NCBI GenBank assembly: GCA_900596015.1
Contig: UVIF01000021.1
Location: 124,001 to 188,000, forward strand
DNA from: Pseudomonas viridiflava
Lineage (GTDB): Bacteria > Pseudomonadota > Gammaproteobacteria > Pseudomonadales > Pseudomonadaceae
Direction: 5' to 3'
DNA: 64,000 bases
Shown here: positions 19,294-29,609 of the stretch, piece after piece
How the letters are laid out: every line of letters starts with the position of its first letter
How positions within the stretch are numbered: the stretch's first letter is position 1
Translations under genes and position numbers: made by a program
The notes under the pieces: model-generated
Told to the model about the DNA's origin: nothing
The model's database searches: none
What the model saw: the letters and a program-made list of their open reading frames with translations, nothing else

Positions 19294-19355
19294 AAGTACC
19301 CTTTCATGCGCAACCTGTCCGGTGCGCAACGTTCATCACTCTGAGAGGGGCCCAC

Positions 19356-20437
<1,082 letters not shown>

Positions 20438-20438
<1 letters not shown>

Positions 20439-21178
20439 TGAATACGCCCGTGAACGTTTCCGGCGTGTCCCTGCCGCTGGACCCGCACCCTGCCCGTGAA
20501 CTGCCTGCACGCCCCGAAGCGCTGCGCATGAGAGCCAGTGAAACCGCGCTGGTGGTGGTCGACATGCAGAACGCCTACGCCACGCTGGGTGGCTACCTGG
20601 ACCTGGCCGGCTTCGATGTGTCGAGCACGGGGCCGGTGATCGCCGCCATTCAGCGATCCATTTCAGCGGCCCGCGCCGCTGGCATCCCGGTGATTTTCTT
20701 CCAGAACGGCTGGGACCCGGCCTACGTCGAGGCCGGCGGGCCCGGCTCGCCCAACTGGCACAAGTCCAATGCGCTGAAAACCATGCGCAAGCGCCCCGAG
20801 CTGCAAGGCCAGCTGCTGGCCAAGGGCGGTTGGGACTATGCCCTGGTCGACGAGCTCAAGCCCCAGCCGGGCGATATCGTGGTTGCGAAGACCCGTTACA
20901 GCGGCTTCTTCAACTCCACGTTCGACAGCACGCTGCGCGCGCGCGGTATCCGCAATCTGGTGTTCACCGGTATTGCCACCAACGTATGCGTCGAGTCGAC
21001 CCTGCGCGACGGCTTCCATCTGGAGTATTTCGGTGTGGTGCTGGCCGATGCCACCCACCAGGCCGGGCCGGCATTCGCGCAGCAGGCAGCGTTGTTCAAC
21101 ATCGAAACCTTCTTTGGCTGGGTCTCCAGCGTCGATGACTTCTGCACCACCTTCGCCCCTGTCGGGCAACCCTCCTGA
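20438..21178 (+). CDS. rutB: RutB, ureidoacrylate amidohydrolase
   Basis: The 246-residue isochorismatase-like hydrolase releases CO2 and ammonia from ureidoacrylate to give aminoacrylate. The catalytic triad is visible as Asp in [10 protein letters not shown], Lys in [11 protein letters not shown] and Cys in [11 protein letters not shown]. The ATG at 20438 shares its A with the stop of rutA (TGATG), which fixes the start; a longer open frame to 20270 lies inside rutA. Size and motifs match E. coli RutB. Confidence 0.96.
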
Positions 21179-21188
21179 GGACGCACAG

Positions 21189-21572
21189 ATGACCAAGCAA
21201 TCGATTATCCCTGCAGGCACCGGCAAGCCCCTGGCGCCGTTCGTTCCAGGCTCCCTGGCCGATGGCGTGCTGTACGTGTCCGGCACCCTGCCGTTCGACA
21301 AGGACAACAACGTGGTGCACGTCGGTGACGCGGCAGCGCAGACCCGTCACGTGCTGGAGACCATCAAGGGTGTGGTGGAAACGGCCGGCGGTAACCTGGA
21401 TGACGTGACCTTCAACATGATCATGATCCGCGACTGGGCCGACTACCCCAAGGTCAACGAGGTGTACGCCGAGTACTTTGCCGGCGAGAAGCCTGCGCGC
21501 TATTGCATCCAGTGCGGTCTGGTCAAGCCCGATGCGCTGATCGAAATCGCCAGCATCGCGCACATCGGCTGA
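21189..21572 (+). CDS. rutC: RutC, 3-aminoacrylate deaminase (RidA/YjgF family)
   Basis: The 127-residue protein is a small trimeric RidA-fold enzyme that deaminates 3-aminoacrylate toward malonic semialdehyde. Motifs are [21 protein letters not shown] and the substrate-binding Arg in [21 protein letters not shown]. The start is the ATG at 21189, 10 bases after the rutB stop, with GAGGACGC in front. Length equals the E. coli protein to within a residue. Confidence 0.95.
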   Translation: MTKQSIIPAGTGKPLAPFVPGSLADGVLYVSGTLPFDKDNNVVHVGDAAAQTRHVLETIKGVVETAGGNLDDVTFNMIMIRDWADYPKVNEVYAEYFAGEKPARYCIQCGLVKPDALIEIASIAHIG

Positions 21573-21592
21573 CACTCACTGCGGAGGTTTGC

Positions 21593-22375
21593 ATGTACCA
21601 CGCCATACACGGTCGGCAGGATGCCGACGCACCCACCCTGGTACTGAGTTCGGGGCTCGGCGGTTCGGCCGGGTTCTGGGCTGGTGACCTGGCGCTGCTC
21701 GGCGAGCATTTTCGCGTCGTGACTTACGATCATGCCGGCACCGGGCGCAGCCCTGCGCAACTGCCGGAAGGCTACCGAATCGCGCACATGGCCGAAGAGC
21801 TGCTGGCACTGCTCGATGAACTCGACATCGAACAGTGCCATTTCATGGGCCATGCCCTGGGTGGACTGGTTGGGCTGGAACTGGCAGCGATGTGCCCGGA
21901 GCGGTTGAGCAGCCTGGTGCTGATCAACGCCTGGAGCAGCCCCAATCCACACAGCGCCCGTTGCTTTGCGGTACGCAAGAACCTGCTGCGCCACTGCGGC
22001 TCGCAGGCTTACGTACAGGCGCAGGCGCTGTTCCTGTATCCCGCCGACTGGATCGCCAGCAATGGCGCGCGTCTGGCCGAAGACGAGGCCCATGCTCTGG
22101 CCAATTTTCCCAGCCATGACAACCTGCTGCGGCGGATCAACGCGCTGGAAACCTTCGACATCGAATCGCGGCTGCAGGGCATTCATACGCCCACGCTGCT
22201 GATCGCCAACCGCGACGACATGCTGGTGCCGTGGCAGCGTTCCCGGCACCTGGCCGATCAACTGCCCAACGCCACGCTGGTGGTACTCGAATATGGCGGG
22301 CACGCGTCAAGCGTCAGCGATCCGCAACCCTTCCATCATGCTGTGCTGGACTACTTTCAAGGACTCTCACTATGA
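21593..22375 (+). CDS. rutD: RutD, alpha/beta-hydrolase of the Rut pathway
   Basis: The 260-residue alpha/beta-hydrolase-fold protein speeds the hydrolysis of aminoacrylate and related intermediates. The nucleophile elbow reads GHALGG, with Ala where Ser is normal; E. coli RutD has the same change, so this is a family trait and not damage. [15 protein letters not shown] and [15 protein letters not shown] also match RutD. GCGGAGG lies 9 bases before the ATG at 21593, and the stop overlaps rutF as ATGA. Confidence 0.93.
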   Translation: MYHAIHGRQDADAPTLVLSSGLGGSAGFWAGDLALLGEHFRVVTYDHAGTGRSPAQLPEGYRIAHMAEELLALLDELDIEQCHFMGHALGGLVGLELAAMCPERLSSLVLINAWSSPNPHSARCFAVRKNLLRHCGSQAYVQAQALFLYPADWIASNGARLAEDEAHALANFPSHDNLLRRINALETFDIESRLQGIHTPTLLIANRDDMLVPWQRSRHLADQLPNATLVVLEYGGHASSVSDPQPFHHAVLDYFQGLSL

Positions 22376-22887
22376 CCGCGCCTCATTCGCTTCCCGTCGA
22401 GCGTCAAGCCTTCCGTGACGCCATGGCCGGCCTGGCCGCCGCCGTCAACGTCATCACCACCGACGGCCCCCATGGGCGCGCGGGCTTCACTGCCACGGCG
22501 GTGTGCAGCGTGACCGACCAGCCACCGACGCTGCTGGTGTGCATTAATCGCACTGCATCGGTGTACGAGTCGTTCACGGGCAACGGCACGGTGTGTGTCA
22601 ATACGTTGGGAAATGGCCAGCAGGCGCTGTCCAACGCCTTTGGCGGCAAGACGCCCCAGGCGCAGCGCTTCGAGGGTGGCTGCTGGAGCCAGGGGGTCAC
22701 CGGTGCGCCGATACTGGAAGGGGCCAAGCTGTCTTTCGACTGCAAGATCACCAGCAGTACCAGCGTCGGTACCCACGACATTCTGGTGTGCGAAGTGCTG
22801 GATATTCGCCAGCAAAACGAAGCCGATGTACTGGTCTACTTCGCTCGCCGTTACCACGAGCTGGCCGGCACCCAGGCCAGCGCCTGA
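22372..22887 (+). CDS. rutF: RutF, FMN reductase (NADH) for RutA
   Basis: The 171-residue flavin reductase provides reduced FMN to RutA. Typical segments are [43 protein letters not shown] and the C-terminal YFARRYHEL. The ATG at 22372 overlaps the rutD stop. It is the last gene of the operon: in E. coli rutE lies between rutD and rutF and rutG follows, but here both are missing. Confidence 0.95.
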   Translation: MTAPHSLPVERQAFRDAMAGLAAAVNVITTDGPHGRAGFTATAVCSVTDQPPTLLVCINRTASVYESFTGNGTVCVNTLGNGQQALSNAFGGKTPQAQRFEGGCWSQGVTGAPILEGAKLSFDCKITSSTSVGTHDILVCEVLDIRQQNEADVLVYFARRYHELAGTQASA

Positions 22888-22896
22888 ACGCAGTGG

Positions 22897-23550
22897 TCAG
22901 TCAGCCTTGCTCATCAACATGAACAGGCGAAACAACACGACGCTGGGCAGCAGTTGCAGGAAGCTGTTGACGCTGTCCACCAGCAGCCGCACCAGCGTGG
23001 GCTGGGTGTCGGTCCAGGCCATGGCGCTCAGGCCGTCGAGCAGCCACAGCGGGATCATGATCGCCAGCAGGGTGAACAGGATCGGCCAGAACTTGCCCTT
23101 GGTCATGTCGAAGCTTTCGCGCATGGCCTGCAAGGGGGTGATGTTGCGCAGCACCAGCAGGTATTCCGAGAACGACAGCTTGATCATCAGGTACAGGCCC
23201 GGCAGCACGAACAGCCACATGCCGAACATGATCAGCAGGGTGCTGAGGGCAGCCATCAAGGCGAAGCGCGGCCACAGGTGCAGGGCCTTGCCCAGCAGGT
23301 GCCGACCCTGCGGCTCGTAGCCGTCGGTGCGGGCATCGAGAAACAGGATCAGCGCGGCGGTGTACAGCGGGTAGAACAGCAAGCCCACCGCCACGTCGTA
23401 CATGACCGTGGCGTCGGGGCCACTGGCGCGTGCCACCAGTTCGCGCGCCAGGGCCTCGCAGACCACCAGCGGCAGGCACAGGCGCAGGATCGCCCACAGG
23501 TTGATGCGGAAGAAATAGAACGAGTCGCGCAATACGATCAGCGGGTTCAT
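22897..23550 (-). CDS. YciC-like (UPF0259) integral membrane protein
   Basis: The 217-residue protein has about six hydrophobic helices and opens with NPLIVLRDSFYFFRINLWAIL, as in the YciC family of inner-membrane proteins of unknown function. The inner part LLGKALHLWPRFALM and ITPLQAMRESFDMTKGKFWPIL is typical of the same group. It converges on rutF with nine bases between the stops and appears to be a single-gene unit. Confidence 0.82.
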   Translation of the reverse strand: MNPLIVLRDSFYFFRINLWAILRLCLPLVVCEALARELVARASGPDATVMYDVAVGLLFYPLYTAALILFLDARTDGYEPQGRHLLGKALHLWPRFALMAALSTLLIMFGMWLFVLPGLYLMIKLSFSEYLLVLRNITPLQAMRESFDMTKGKFWPILFTLLAIMIPLWLLDGLSAMAWTDTQPTLVRLLVDSVNSFLQLLPSVVLFRLFMLMSKAD

Positions 23551-23771
23551 GGGGCCGGGTCACAGGTCAAAAAGCAGGCCGACACTTTAGCCGATGGTGG
23601 CGCTTTTCAACACCCGGCCCGCAGGCTGCGAACGGCGGCAATGCGGGAGGGTGAACAAAGTTTAATCGCGGCCGGTCATTGAAAGGCGGGGCGCGAGCCC
23701 CATCATTGCAGCAGAACCGACGCACTGTGCGCCGGCTGTACCCATTTTGTGAGCAATCGAGCGAGGTCGCC

Positions 23772-24494
23772 ATGAACACTGATGAACAAAGCTTGATCGA
23801 CGGTCTGTTTACCCGCCTTCAGCAGGCCGAAAAGGAAGGCAGTGCGCGCGATGCGCAGGCCGACGAGCGCATCAAGGGGCACGTCGCCACCCAGCCGGCC
23901 GCGCCTTATTACATGGCCCAGGCGATCCTGGTCCAGGAGGCTGCGATCAAGCGTTTGAGCGAGCAGAACCAGCAGTTGCAGAGCGAACTGCAACAGGCGC
24001 GCAGCCAATCGGCTGCGCCGGCGCAGCAGGGCGGTGGTGGTTTCCTGTCGAGCATTTTCGGCGGCGGCACGCGTGATGCGCAGCAGCCTGCGCGGGCAGT
24101 GCAGCCGCAGGGCAATGGCTGGCGCGAGCCGGCCCGCCAGGCGCCGGCTTACCAGCCGCCGCCACAGCAGAACTACGCCGCCCCAGGTGCCCAGGCGCCG
24201 GCCGCAGGTGGCGGTTTCATGCGCGGCGCCTTGCAGACGGCCGCGGGTGTTGCCGGGGGTGTGATGCTGGCGCAGGGTATCAGCAGTCTGTTTCACCATG
24301 ACAACCCGCAAGAGATCGTCGAGGTGATCAAGGAAGAACCAGCCCAGGCAAGCGACAGCGGCGGCTGGAACGACAGCGGTGACGCCCAGCAGGTGAGCAA
24401 TGACAGCTGGAACGACCAGGGCGGGCTGGCCGATGCCGGTTACGACAGCAGCGGCGACAGTGGCTTCTTTTCCGACGATGATGATTTTGTGTAA
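23772..24494 (+). CDS. DUF2076 family protein
   Basis: The 240-residue protein has the DUF2076 layout. An N-terminal helical part (MNTDEQSLIDGLFTRLQQAEKEG) is followed by a coiled coil around residues 60-80 (EAAIKRLSEQNQQLQSELQQ), a Gln/Pro/Ala-rich linker, a glycine-rich hydrophobic segment (MRGALQTAAGVAGGVMLAQG) and an acidic Asp/Ser/Gly-rich tail. These proteins are thought to be periplasmic ligand-binding or membrane-associated, but no role is established. The start is the ATG at 23772, with GAGGTCGCC in front. Confidence 0.85.
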   Translation: MNTDEQSLIDGLFTRLQQAEKEGSARDAQADERIKGHVATQPAAPYYMAQAILVQEAAIKRLSEQNQQLQSELQQARSQSAAPAQQGGGGFLSSIFGGGTRDAQQPARAVQPQGNGWREPARQAPAYQPPPQQNYAAPGAQAPAAGGGFMRGALQTAAGVAGGVMLAQGISSLFHHDNPQEIVEVIKEEPAQASDSGGWNDSGDAQQVSNDSWNDQGGLADAGYDSSGDSGFFSDDDDFV

Positions 24495-24502
24495 GGCCTG
24501 AG

Positions 24503-24652
24503 AGCCTCTTCGCGGGCAGAGGGCTCGTCGACCTGCCTTTACATTGTTCGGTGGAGCTCATGGCCTCTTCGCGGGCAGAGCCCGCTCCCACAGGATCGCG
24601 CACAACTTTGTGGGAGCGGGGCGGGCGGCGAGCCCTCTGCCCGCGAAGAGGC
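24503..24652. repeat. REP elements: one single copy and one inverted pair
   Basis: A truncated copy (CCTCTTCGCGGGCAGAGGGC) is at 24503-24530. It is followed by an inverted pair at 24562-24594 and 24609-24652 built on the Pseudomonas REP core CGCGGGCAGAGCCCGCTCCCAC. The pair can fold as one hairpin and probably ends transcription of the DUF2076 gene. Confidence 0.85.
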
Positions 24653-24735
24653 CGGCACTGACACCCCATCCTCACCCCAACACTGGCATACTGGCTATCC
24701 AGAAGCTCAGGCGCCCAGCGCGACGAGGAAGTGCG

Positions 24736-25215
24736 GTGAAGAAGATCGCGGTGTTCGCCGATGTACAGAACCTTTACTACACCGTGCGCCAGGCCTACGG
24801 CTGCCATTTCAACTATGCCGCGCTGTGGGCCGACATTGGCCAGCGTGGGCAGATCGTCGAAGCCTATGCCTACGCCATCGACCGGGGCGACAGCAAGCAG
24901 CAGCAGTTTCAGCAGATCCTGCGCAACCTCGGCTTCACGGTCAAACTCAAGCCCTACATCCAGCGCAGCGATGGCTCGGCCAAGGGCGACTGGGATGTGG
25001 GCATCACCATCGATATCATGGACGCCGCCGATCATGTCGACGAAATCGTGCTCGCCTCGGGCGACGGCGACTTCGACCTGCTGCTCGATCGCATCATCGG
25101 CAAGCATGGCGTCGAGGCCGTCGCCTATGGGGTGCCGGGCCTGACCGCCAACTCACTGATCCGCGCCGCCACCCGCTACGTGCCCATCGAAGGTGCGTTA
25201 CTGTTGAAGAACTGA
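24736..25215 (+). CDS. NYN (PIN-like) domain nuclease family protein
   Basis: The 159-residue protein is a single NYN domain of the LabA/DUF88 type. Acidic residues that would hold Mg2+ are seen in VFADVQNLYY, KGDWDVGITIDIMD and LASGDGDFDLLLD. Such proteins are predicted ribonucleases acting in RNA turnover; no partner is proven. The start is GTG at 24736 with GAGGAAG in front; the open frame to 24544 lies in REP sequence. It is 12 bases upstream of an exonuclease gene, so the two are probably cotranscribed. Confidence 0.85.
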   Translation: MKKIAVFADVQNLYYTVRQAYGCHFNYAALWADIGQRGQIVEAYAYAIDRGDSKQQQFQQILRNLGFTVKLKPYIQRSDGSAKGDWDVGITIDIMDAADHVDEIVLASGDGDFDLLLDRIIGKHGVEAVAYGVPGLTANSLIRAATRYVPIEGALLLKN

Positions 25216-25227
25216 GGTTTCACCGCT

Positions 25228-25839
25228 TTGGAACGCATTGCTGTCATCGACTTCGAAACCACTGGCATCTCGCCGAACATGGGCTGCCGCGCCACGGAAA
25301 TTGCCGTGGTCATGCTCGAGCGCGGCGAAATCGTCGGGCGCTACCAGAGCCTGATGAACGCTGGCTTGCCCGTGCCCGGCTTCGTCGCCAGCCTGACCGG
25401 CATCACCACGGCCATGGTGCGCAAGGCACCACCGGCCGCCGAGGTCATGGCCGAAGTCGCCGAGTTCGTCGGCAGCACGCCGTTGCTGGCGCACAATGCC
25501 TCCTTCGACCAGAAGTTCTGGGACCACGAGCTGAGCCTGCTGCGTCGCCAGCGGGTGCAGAGCTTTGCCTGCTCGATGCTGATGGCCAGGCGCCTGTTCC
25601 CCGGCGCGCCGAACCACAAGCTGGGCACCTTGACCCAATGGGCGAAACTGCCGCACACCGGCCAGGCTCACCGAGCCATGGCCGACGCCGAGATGGCCGC
25701 GAACCTGGCCCAGCACCTGGCGCGCGAGCTGCGTGAACGGCATGGGCTGGCCGAGGTGTCCCACGGGTTGTTCTGCAAGCTGCAGAAAGTGCCGATGGCG
25801 AAGATGCGCGAGGTGTTGCAGAAGCATCGATTGGCGTAG
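25228..25839 (+). CDS. DnaQ-like 3'-5' exonuclease
   Basis: The 203-residue protein is a DEDD-superfamily exonuclease. Motif I is VIDFETTGISP, motif II lies in LLAHNASFDQKFWDHEL, and motif III reads HRAMADAEMAANL, which makes it DEDDh. It resembles the epsilon-type proofreading domain but is a stand-alone gene with a short helical tail. The start appears to be TTG at 25228 (MERIAVIDFETTG), with GAGG about 15 bases upstream. It follows the NYN gene closely, suggesting a joint job in nucleic acid processing. Confidence 0.88.
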   Translation: MERIAVIDFETTGISPNMGCRATEIAVVMLERGEIVGRYQSLMNAGLPVPGFVASLTGITTAMVRKAPPAAEVMAEVAEFVGSTPLLAHNASFDQKFWDHELSLLRRQRVQSFACSMLMARRLFPGAPNHKLGTLTQWAKLPHTGQAHRAMADAEMAANLAQHLARELRERHGLAEVSHGLFCKLQKVPMAKMREVLQKHRLA

Positions 25840-25847
25840 GGCTGGAG

Positions 25848-25890
25848 GGCCTCTTCGCGGGCAGAGGGCTCGCCGCCCGGTTCCCACCAG
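25848..25890. repeat. REP element, single copy
   Basis: GGCCTCTTCGCGGGCAGAGG followed by GCTCGCCGCC is a single REP arm just after the exonuclease stop. Confidence 0.75.
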
Positions 25891-25925
25891 GAAAGAATAA
25901 AAACACACCATGGACGACCTTTGAA

Positions 25926-26825
25926 ATGCCTGCTCAATCCCGCTTTCCGTTGTTGCTCATCGGCGCCTTTCTTGCTCTGTATTTCGTCTGGGGCTCGACG
26001 TACCTGTTCATCCGTATCGGCGTCGAGTCCTGGCCACCGTTGCTGATGGCCGGGGTGCGCTTTCTCATTGCCGGAACCCTTCTCTACACCTTCCTGCGCC
26101 TGCGCGGGGCGCCCAACCCCAGCTGGCCGCAATGGCGCGCGGCCGGGTGCGTGGGCATCCTGCTGCTCAGTTGCGGCAACGGCGGCGTGACGGTTGCCGA
26201 ACACGCGGGCGTGTCGTCCGGGGTAGCGGCGCTGGCCGTGGCCACGGTGCCGCTGTTCACCTTGTTCTTCGGCCTGTTTCGCGGCCAGCGCAACACCCGT
26301 CTGGAGTGGGCCGGTATCGTTCTCGGGCTGATCGGCATCGGCCTGCTCAACCTGGGTTCCAACCTGCAGGCCAGTCCGCTGGGCGCCGCCTTGCTGATTT
26401 TCGCGGCGGCCGCGTGGGCCTTCGGTTCGGTGTGGAGCCGCAGCCTGCCCTTGCCCCAGGGCGCCATGGCGGCTGCGGCGGAGATGCTCATCGGCGGCGC
26501 GGTGCTGCTGCTCGGCAGCCTGATTTACGGCGAGCGCCTGCAGCAATGGCCGACCGCCGCTGGCTGGGGCGCGCTGGCCTACCTGGTGTTCTTTGGCTCG
26601 ATCCTGGCCTTCAGTGCTTACATGTACCTGCTCAAGCACGTGCGCCCAGCGGCCGCCACCAGTTATGCCTACGTCAACCCGGCAGTGGCCGTGCTGCTGG
26701 GCATTCTGTTCGCCGGCGAACACATCGGCGTCGAGGAATGCGTGGCGATGGCGGTGATCATCGGCGCGGTGGTGTTGATCGGGGTGCCGCAATGGCGCAA
26801 GGCGAAAGCGCTGCCGACAGGGTAA
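25926..26825 (+). CDS. YedA-like EamA/DMT-family transporter
   Basis: The 299-residue protein has ten hydrophobic helices in two EamA repeats and the YedA-type motifs FVWGSTYLFIRIGVESWPPLLMAGVRF and YAYVNPAVAVLLGILFAGE. EamA proteins are usually drug/metabolite exporters, often for amino acids. The substrate is not visible. It ends 39 bases before rhlE, so some cotranscription is possible. Confidence 0.88.
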   Translation: MPAQSRFPLLLIGAFLALYFVWGSTYLFIRIGVESWPPLLMAGVRFLIAGTLLYTFLRLRGAPNPSWPQWRAAGCVGILLLSCGNGGVTVAEHAGVSSGVAALAVATVPLFTLFFGLFRGQRNTRLEWAGIVLGLIGIGLLNLGSNLQASPLGAALLIFAAAAWAFGSVWSRSLPLPQGAMAAAAEMLIGGAVLLLGSLIYGERLQQWPTAAGWGALAYLVFFGSILAFSAYMYLLKHVRPAAATSYAYVNPAVAVLLGILFAGEHIGVEECVAMAVIIGAVVLIGVPQWRKAKALPTG

Positions 26826-26864
26826 ACTGCCGGCCATTGCGAAACATCTTCTGACGGTAGACCC

Positions 26865-28199
26865 ATGACATTCGCCACCCTTGGCCTGATCGAACCCCTG
26901 CAGCGCGCCCTTGAAACGCTTGGCTACCAGACGCCGACTCCGGTGCAGGCCCAAGCCATTCCCGCAGTGCTGGCCGGCCGCGACCTGATGGCCGCGGCCC
27001 AGACCGGCACCGGCAAGACCGCCGGTTTCGCCCTGCCATTGCTGCAGTTGCTGGCCATGGAAGGGCCCAAGGTGGCGAGCAATTCGGTGCGCGCGCTGGT
27101 GCTGTGCCCCACGCGCGAGCTGGCCGAGCAGGTTCACGCCAATATCGTCGAGTACGGCGAGCATCTGCCGTTGAGCACCTATGCCGTGTACGGCGGGGTC
27201 AGCATCAATCCGCAGATGATGAAACTGCGCAAGGGCGTCGACCTGCTGGTGGCGACGCCTGGGCGCCTGCTCGATCTGTATCGGCAGAACGCGGTCAAGT
27301 TTTCCCAACTGCAGACCCTGGTGCTCGATGAAGCGGACCGCATGCTCGACCTGGGCTTCTCCGAGGAACTGCGGGACATCTACGCGGCTTTGCCGAAGAA
27401 GCGTCAGACCTTGCTGTTCTCGGCGACCTTCTCCGATGCCATTCGCTTGCTCGCCGGGCAGATGCTCAACGACCCGCTGAGCATCGAAGTCAGCCCGCGC
27501 AACGTGGCGGCTAGCTCGGTGCAGCAGTGGATCGTGCCGGTGGACAAGAAACGCAAGGCCGAACTGTTCTGCCATCTGCTGAAAAAACAGCGCTGGAAGC
27601 AGGTGCTGGTGTTCGCCAAGACCCGCAACGGCGTCGACGCGCTGGTCGAGAAGCTGCAGGGGCTGGGCATCAACGCCGACGGCATTCACGGCGACAAGCC
27701 CCAGGCCACGCGCCAGCGTGCGCTGGATCGCTTCAAGGCCTCGGAGGTGCAGATCCTGGTGGCCACTGATGTCGCTGCGCGCGGCCTGGACATCGAAGAC
27801 CTGCCGTTGGTGGTCAACTTCGACCTGCCCATCGTCGCCGAAGACTACATTCACCGCATCGGTCGCACCGGTCGGGCCGGAGCCACGGGCGAGGCGATTT
27901 CGCTGGTCTGCGCCGATGAGGTGCAGCTGCTGTCGGCCATCGAAACGCTCACCCGACAGACGCTCAAGCGTGTCGACGAGCCTGACTTCGTGCCCGACCA
28001 CCGCGTGCCGGACACCGATGCCAGTGGCCAGGTGGTGAAGAAACCGAAAAAACCGAAGAAGCCCAAGGTCAGTGGCAGCAAGAAGAACCTGGGCAAGTGG
28101 GTCGACAGCGGCGATTCACCGGTGGATGTGCTGCCGGTGGTCAAGCCGGTGCGCAAGGTCCCGGTGTTCAATACCGGGCCGCGCAAGCGCAAGCCTTGA
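26865..28199 (+). CDS. rhlE: DEAD-box RNA helicase RhlE
   Basis: The 444-residue protein has all helicase motifs in order: Q motif near residue 22, AQTGTGKT, PTRELAEQ, DEADRMLD, SAT (LLFSATF), ARGLDIEDL and HRIGRTGRAG. A basic tail (KKPKKPKKPKVSGSKKN) follows. RhlE remodels RNA in ribosome assembly and mRNA decay. The lysine-rich tail is typical of Pseudomonas RhlE and probably binds RNA. The long REP palindrome just after the stop likely ends the transcript. Confidence 0.93.
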   Translation: MTFATLGLIEPLQRALETLGYQTPTPVQAQAIPAVLAGRDLMAAAQTGTGKTAGFALPLLQLLAMEGPKVASNSVRALVLCPTRELAEQVHANIVEYGEHLPLSTYAVYGGVSINPQMMKLRKGVDLLVATPGRLLDLYRQNAVKFSQLQTLVLDEADRMLDLGFSEELRDIYAALPKKRQTLLFSATFSDAIRLLAGQMLNDPLSIEVSPRNVAASSVQQWIVPVDKKRKAELFCHLLKKQRWKQVLVFAKTRNGVDALVEKLQGLGINADGIHGDKPQATRQRALDRFKASEVQILVATDVAARGLDIEDLPLVVNFDLPIVAEDYIHRIGRTGRAGATGEAISLVCADEVQLLSAIETLTRQTLKRVDEPDFVPDHRVPDTDASGQVVKKPKKPKKPKVSGSKKNLGKWVDSGDSPVDVLPVVKPVRKVPVFNTGPRKRKP

Positions 28200-28208
28200 G
28201 ATGTGTGG

Positions 28209-28322
28209 GGCCTCTAGGGCCTCTTCGCGGGCAGAGCCCGCTCCCACAAGTTAAAGAGAATGCTGACCCTGTGGGAGCGGGGCGGGCGGCGAGCCCTCTG
28301 CCCGCGAAGAGGCCCTAGAGGC
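28209..28322. repeat. Long REP palindrome (REPIN) after rhlE
   Basis: Two inverted REP copies are extended by further matching bases on the outside (GCCTCTAGGGCCTCTTCGCG at the left mirrored by CGCGAAGAGGCCCTAGAGGC at the right). The roughly 114-base stretch can therefore fold into one long hairpin between the convergent rhlE and flavoprotein genes. Confidence 0.9.
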
Positions 28323-28327
28323 AAACA

Positions 28328-29554
28328 TCACCCCCGCGCCAGCCACTCCAGCACGCCATCCGCCGCGCGCCGCCCGCTGGCGAAACAGGCTGTCAGCAGA
28401 TAGCCCCCGGTAGGCGCCTCCCAGTCCAGCATCTCGCCGGCACAGAACGTGCCTGGCACGGCGCCGAGCATCAGGCGCTTGTCCAGCCCTCGCAAGTCCA
28501 CACCGCCCGCCGTGCTGATGGCCTCGTCCAGTGGGCGCGCGCGCACCAGTGTCAGCGGCAGGGCCTTGATCGCCAAGGCCAGCGCATCGAGATCGGTGAA
28601 GGTCTGCGCGTCGGACAATTCCCGCAGAAGCCCGGCCTTCAAACCCTCCAGACCCAGTTGCCCTTGCAGGTGGCGCGCCATGGATTTCGAGCCGCGCGGC
28701 TTGTGCAAGGCGCTCCGGACTTTATCCACAGGGTGATCCGGCAGCAGGTCGAGGTGCAGGTTGGCGCTTCCCGCCTGGTTGATCGCCTCGCGAATCCGCG
28801 CTGACAGCGCGTAGACCAGACTGCCTTCGACACCTGTCTGGGTCAGCACGAACTCACCCTTGCGCGCAGGCTCGCCAGCCAACCCCAGGGCGACGTTCTT
28901 CAGCGGTGCGCCGGCGAACTTCTCCCGCAGCAGCGCGCTCCAGCCAGGCACGTCGAAGCCGCAGTTGGACGGTTGCAGCGGCTTGATCGGTACACCGCGA
29001 TCATGCAACCACGGCACCCAGGCGCCGTCGGAACCCAGCCGCGCCCAACTGGCGCCACCCAATGCCAACACCGTGGCATCTGCACGTACGGCCAATTCGC
29101 CTTGCGGATTGGCAATGCGCAAGCTGCCGTCGGCGTTCCATCCCAGCCAGCGGTGGCGGGTGTGGATAACCACCCCAGCCTCGCGCAGACGCTTGAGCCA
29201 GGCACGCAGCAGCGGTGCGGCCTTCATGTCGGTAGGGAATACCCGTCCGGAGGTGCCGACGAAGGTCTGGATGCCCAGCCCGTGAATCCATTCGCGCAGC
29301 CGTGGCCCATCGAAGGGGTCCAGCCACTCCCGAACGTCCTGCGCACGTTCCGCATAGCGAGACACGAAGGCAGGGTAGGGCTCGGAATGGGTGATGTTCA
29401 TGCCACCAACGCCAGCCAGGAGGAATTTGCGGCCCACCGACGGCATGCCGTCGTAGACCTCGACGGTCACGCCGGCCAGGCTCAGCACTTCGGCGGCCAT
29501 CAGGCCTGCCGGGCCGCCGCCGATCACGGCAACGCGAGGGGAAGAAGAGGGCAT
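28328..29554 (-). CDS. HI0933-like/TIGR03862-type NAD(P)/FAD-dependent oxidoreductase
   Basis: The 408-residue flavoprotein has an N-terminal dinucleotide fold (VAVIGGGPAGLMAAEVLSLAG), the family block GRKFLLAGVGGMNITHSEP, and the C-terminal FAD motif CAGEMLDWEAPTGGYLLTACFASGR. The HI0933/YhiN group are FAD proteins of unclear substrate. Length and motifs point to the TIGR03862 subgroup common in Pseudomonas. It converges on rhlE across the REP palindrome. Its promoter would lie in the DnaA-box-rich gap. Confidence 0.88.
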   Translation of the reverse strand: MPSSSPRVAVIGGGPAGLMAAEVLSLAGVTVEVYDGMPSVGRKFLLAGVGGMNITHSEPYPAFVSRYAERAQDVREWLDPFDGPRLREWIHGLGIQTFVGTSGRVFPTDMKAAPLLRAWLKRLREAGVVIHTRHRWLGWNADGSLRIANPQGELAVRADATVLALGGASWARLGSDGAWVPWLHDRGVPIKPLQPSNCGFDVPGWSALLREKFAGAPLKNVALGLAGEPARKGEFVLTQTGVEGSLVYALSARIREAINQAGSANLHLDLLPDHPVDKVRSALHKPRGSKSMARHLQGQLGLEGLKAGLLRELSDAQTFTDLDALALAIKALPLTLVRARPLDEAISTAGGVDLRGLDKRLMLGAVPGTFCAGEMLDWEAPTGGYLLTACFASGRRAADGVLEWLARG

Positions 29555-29609
29555 GGAAACGGATCGACAGGGGAAAGAACGAGAATTCTACACGGCTCGT
29601 TCCGGTCCT

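Noticed and set aside
21836-21857. Treating RutD as inactivated because GHALG lacks the catalytic Ser
   Set aside because: E. coli RutD has the same Ala at this position, so it is a family feature.
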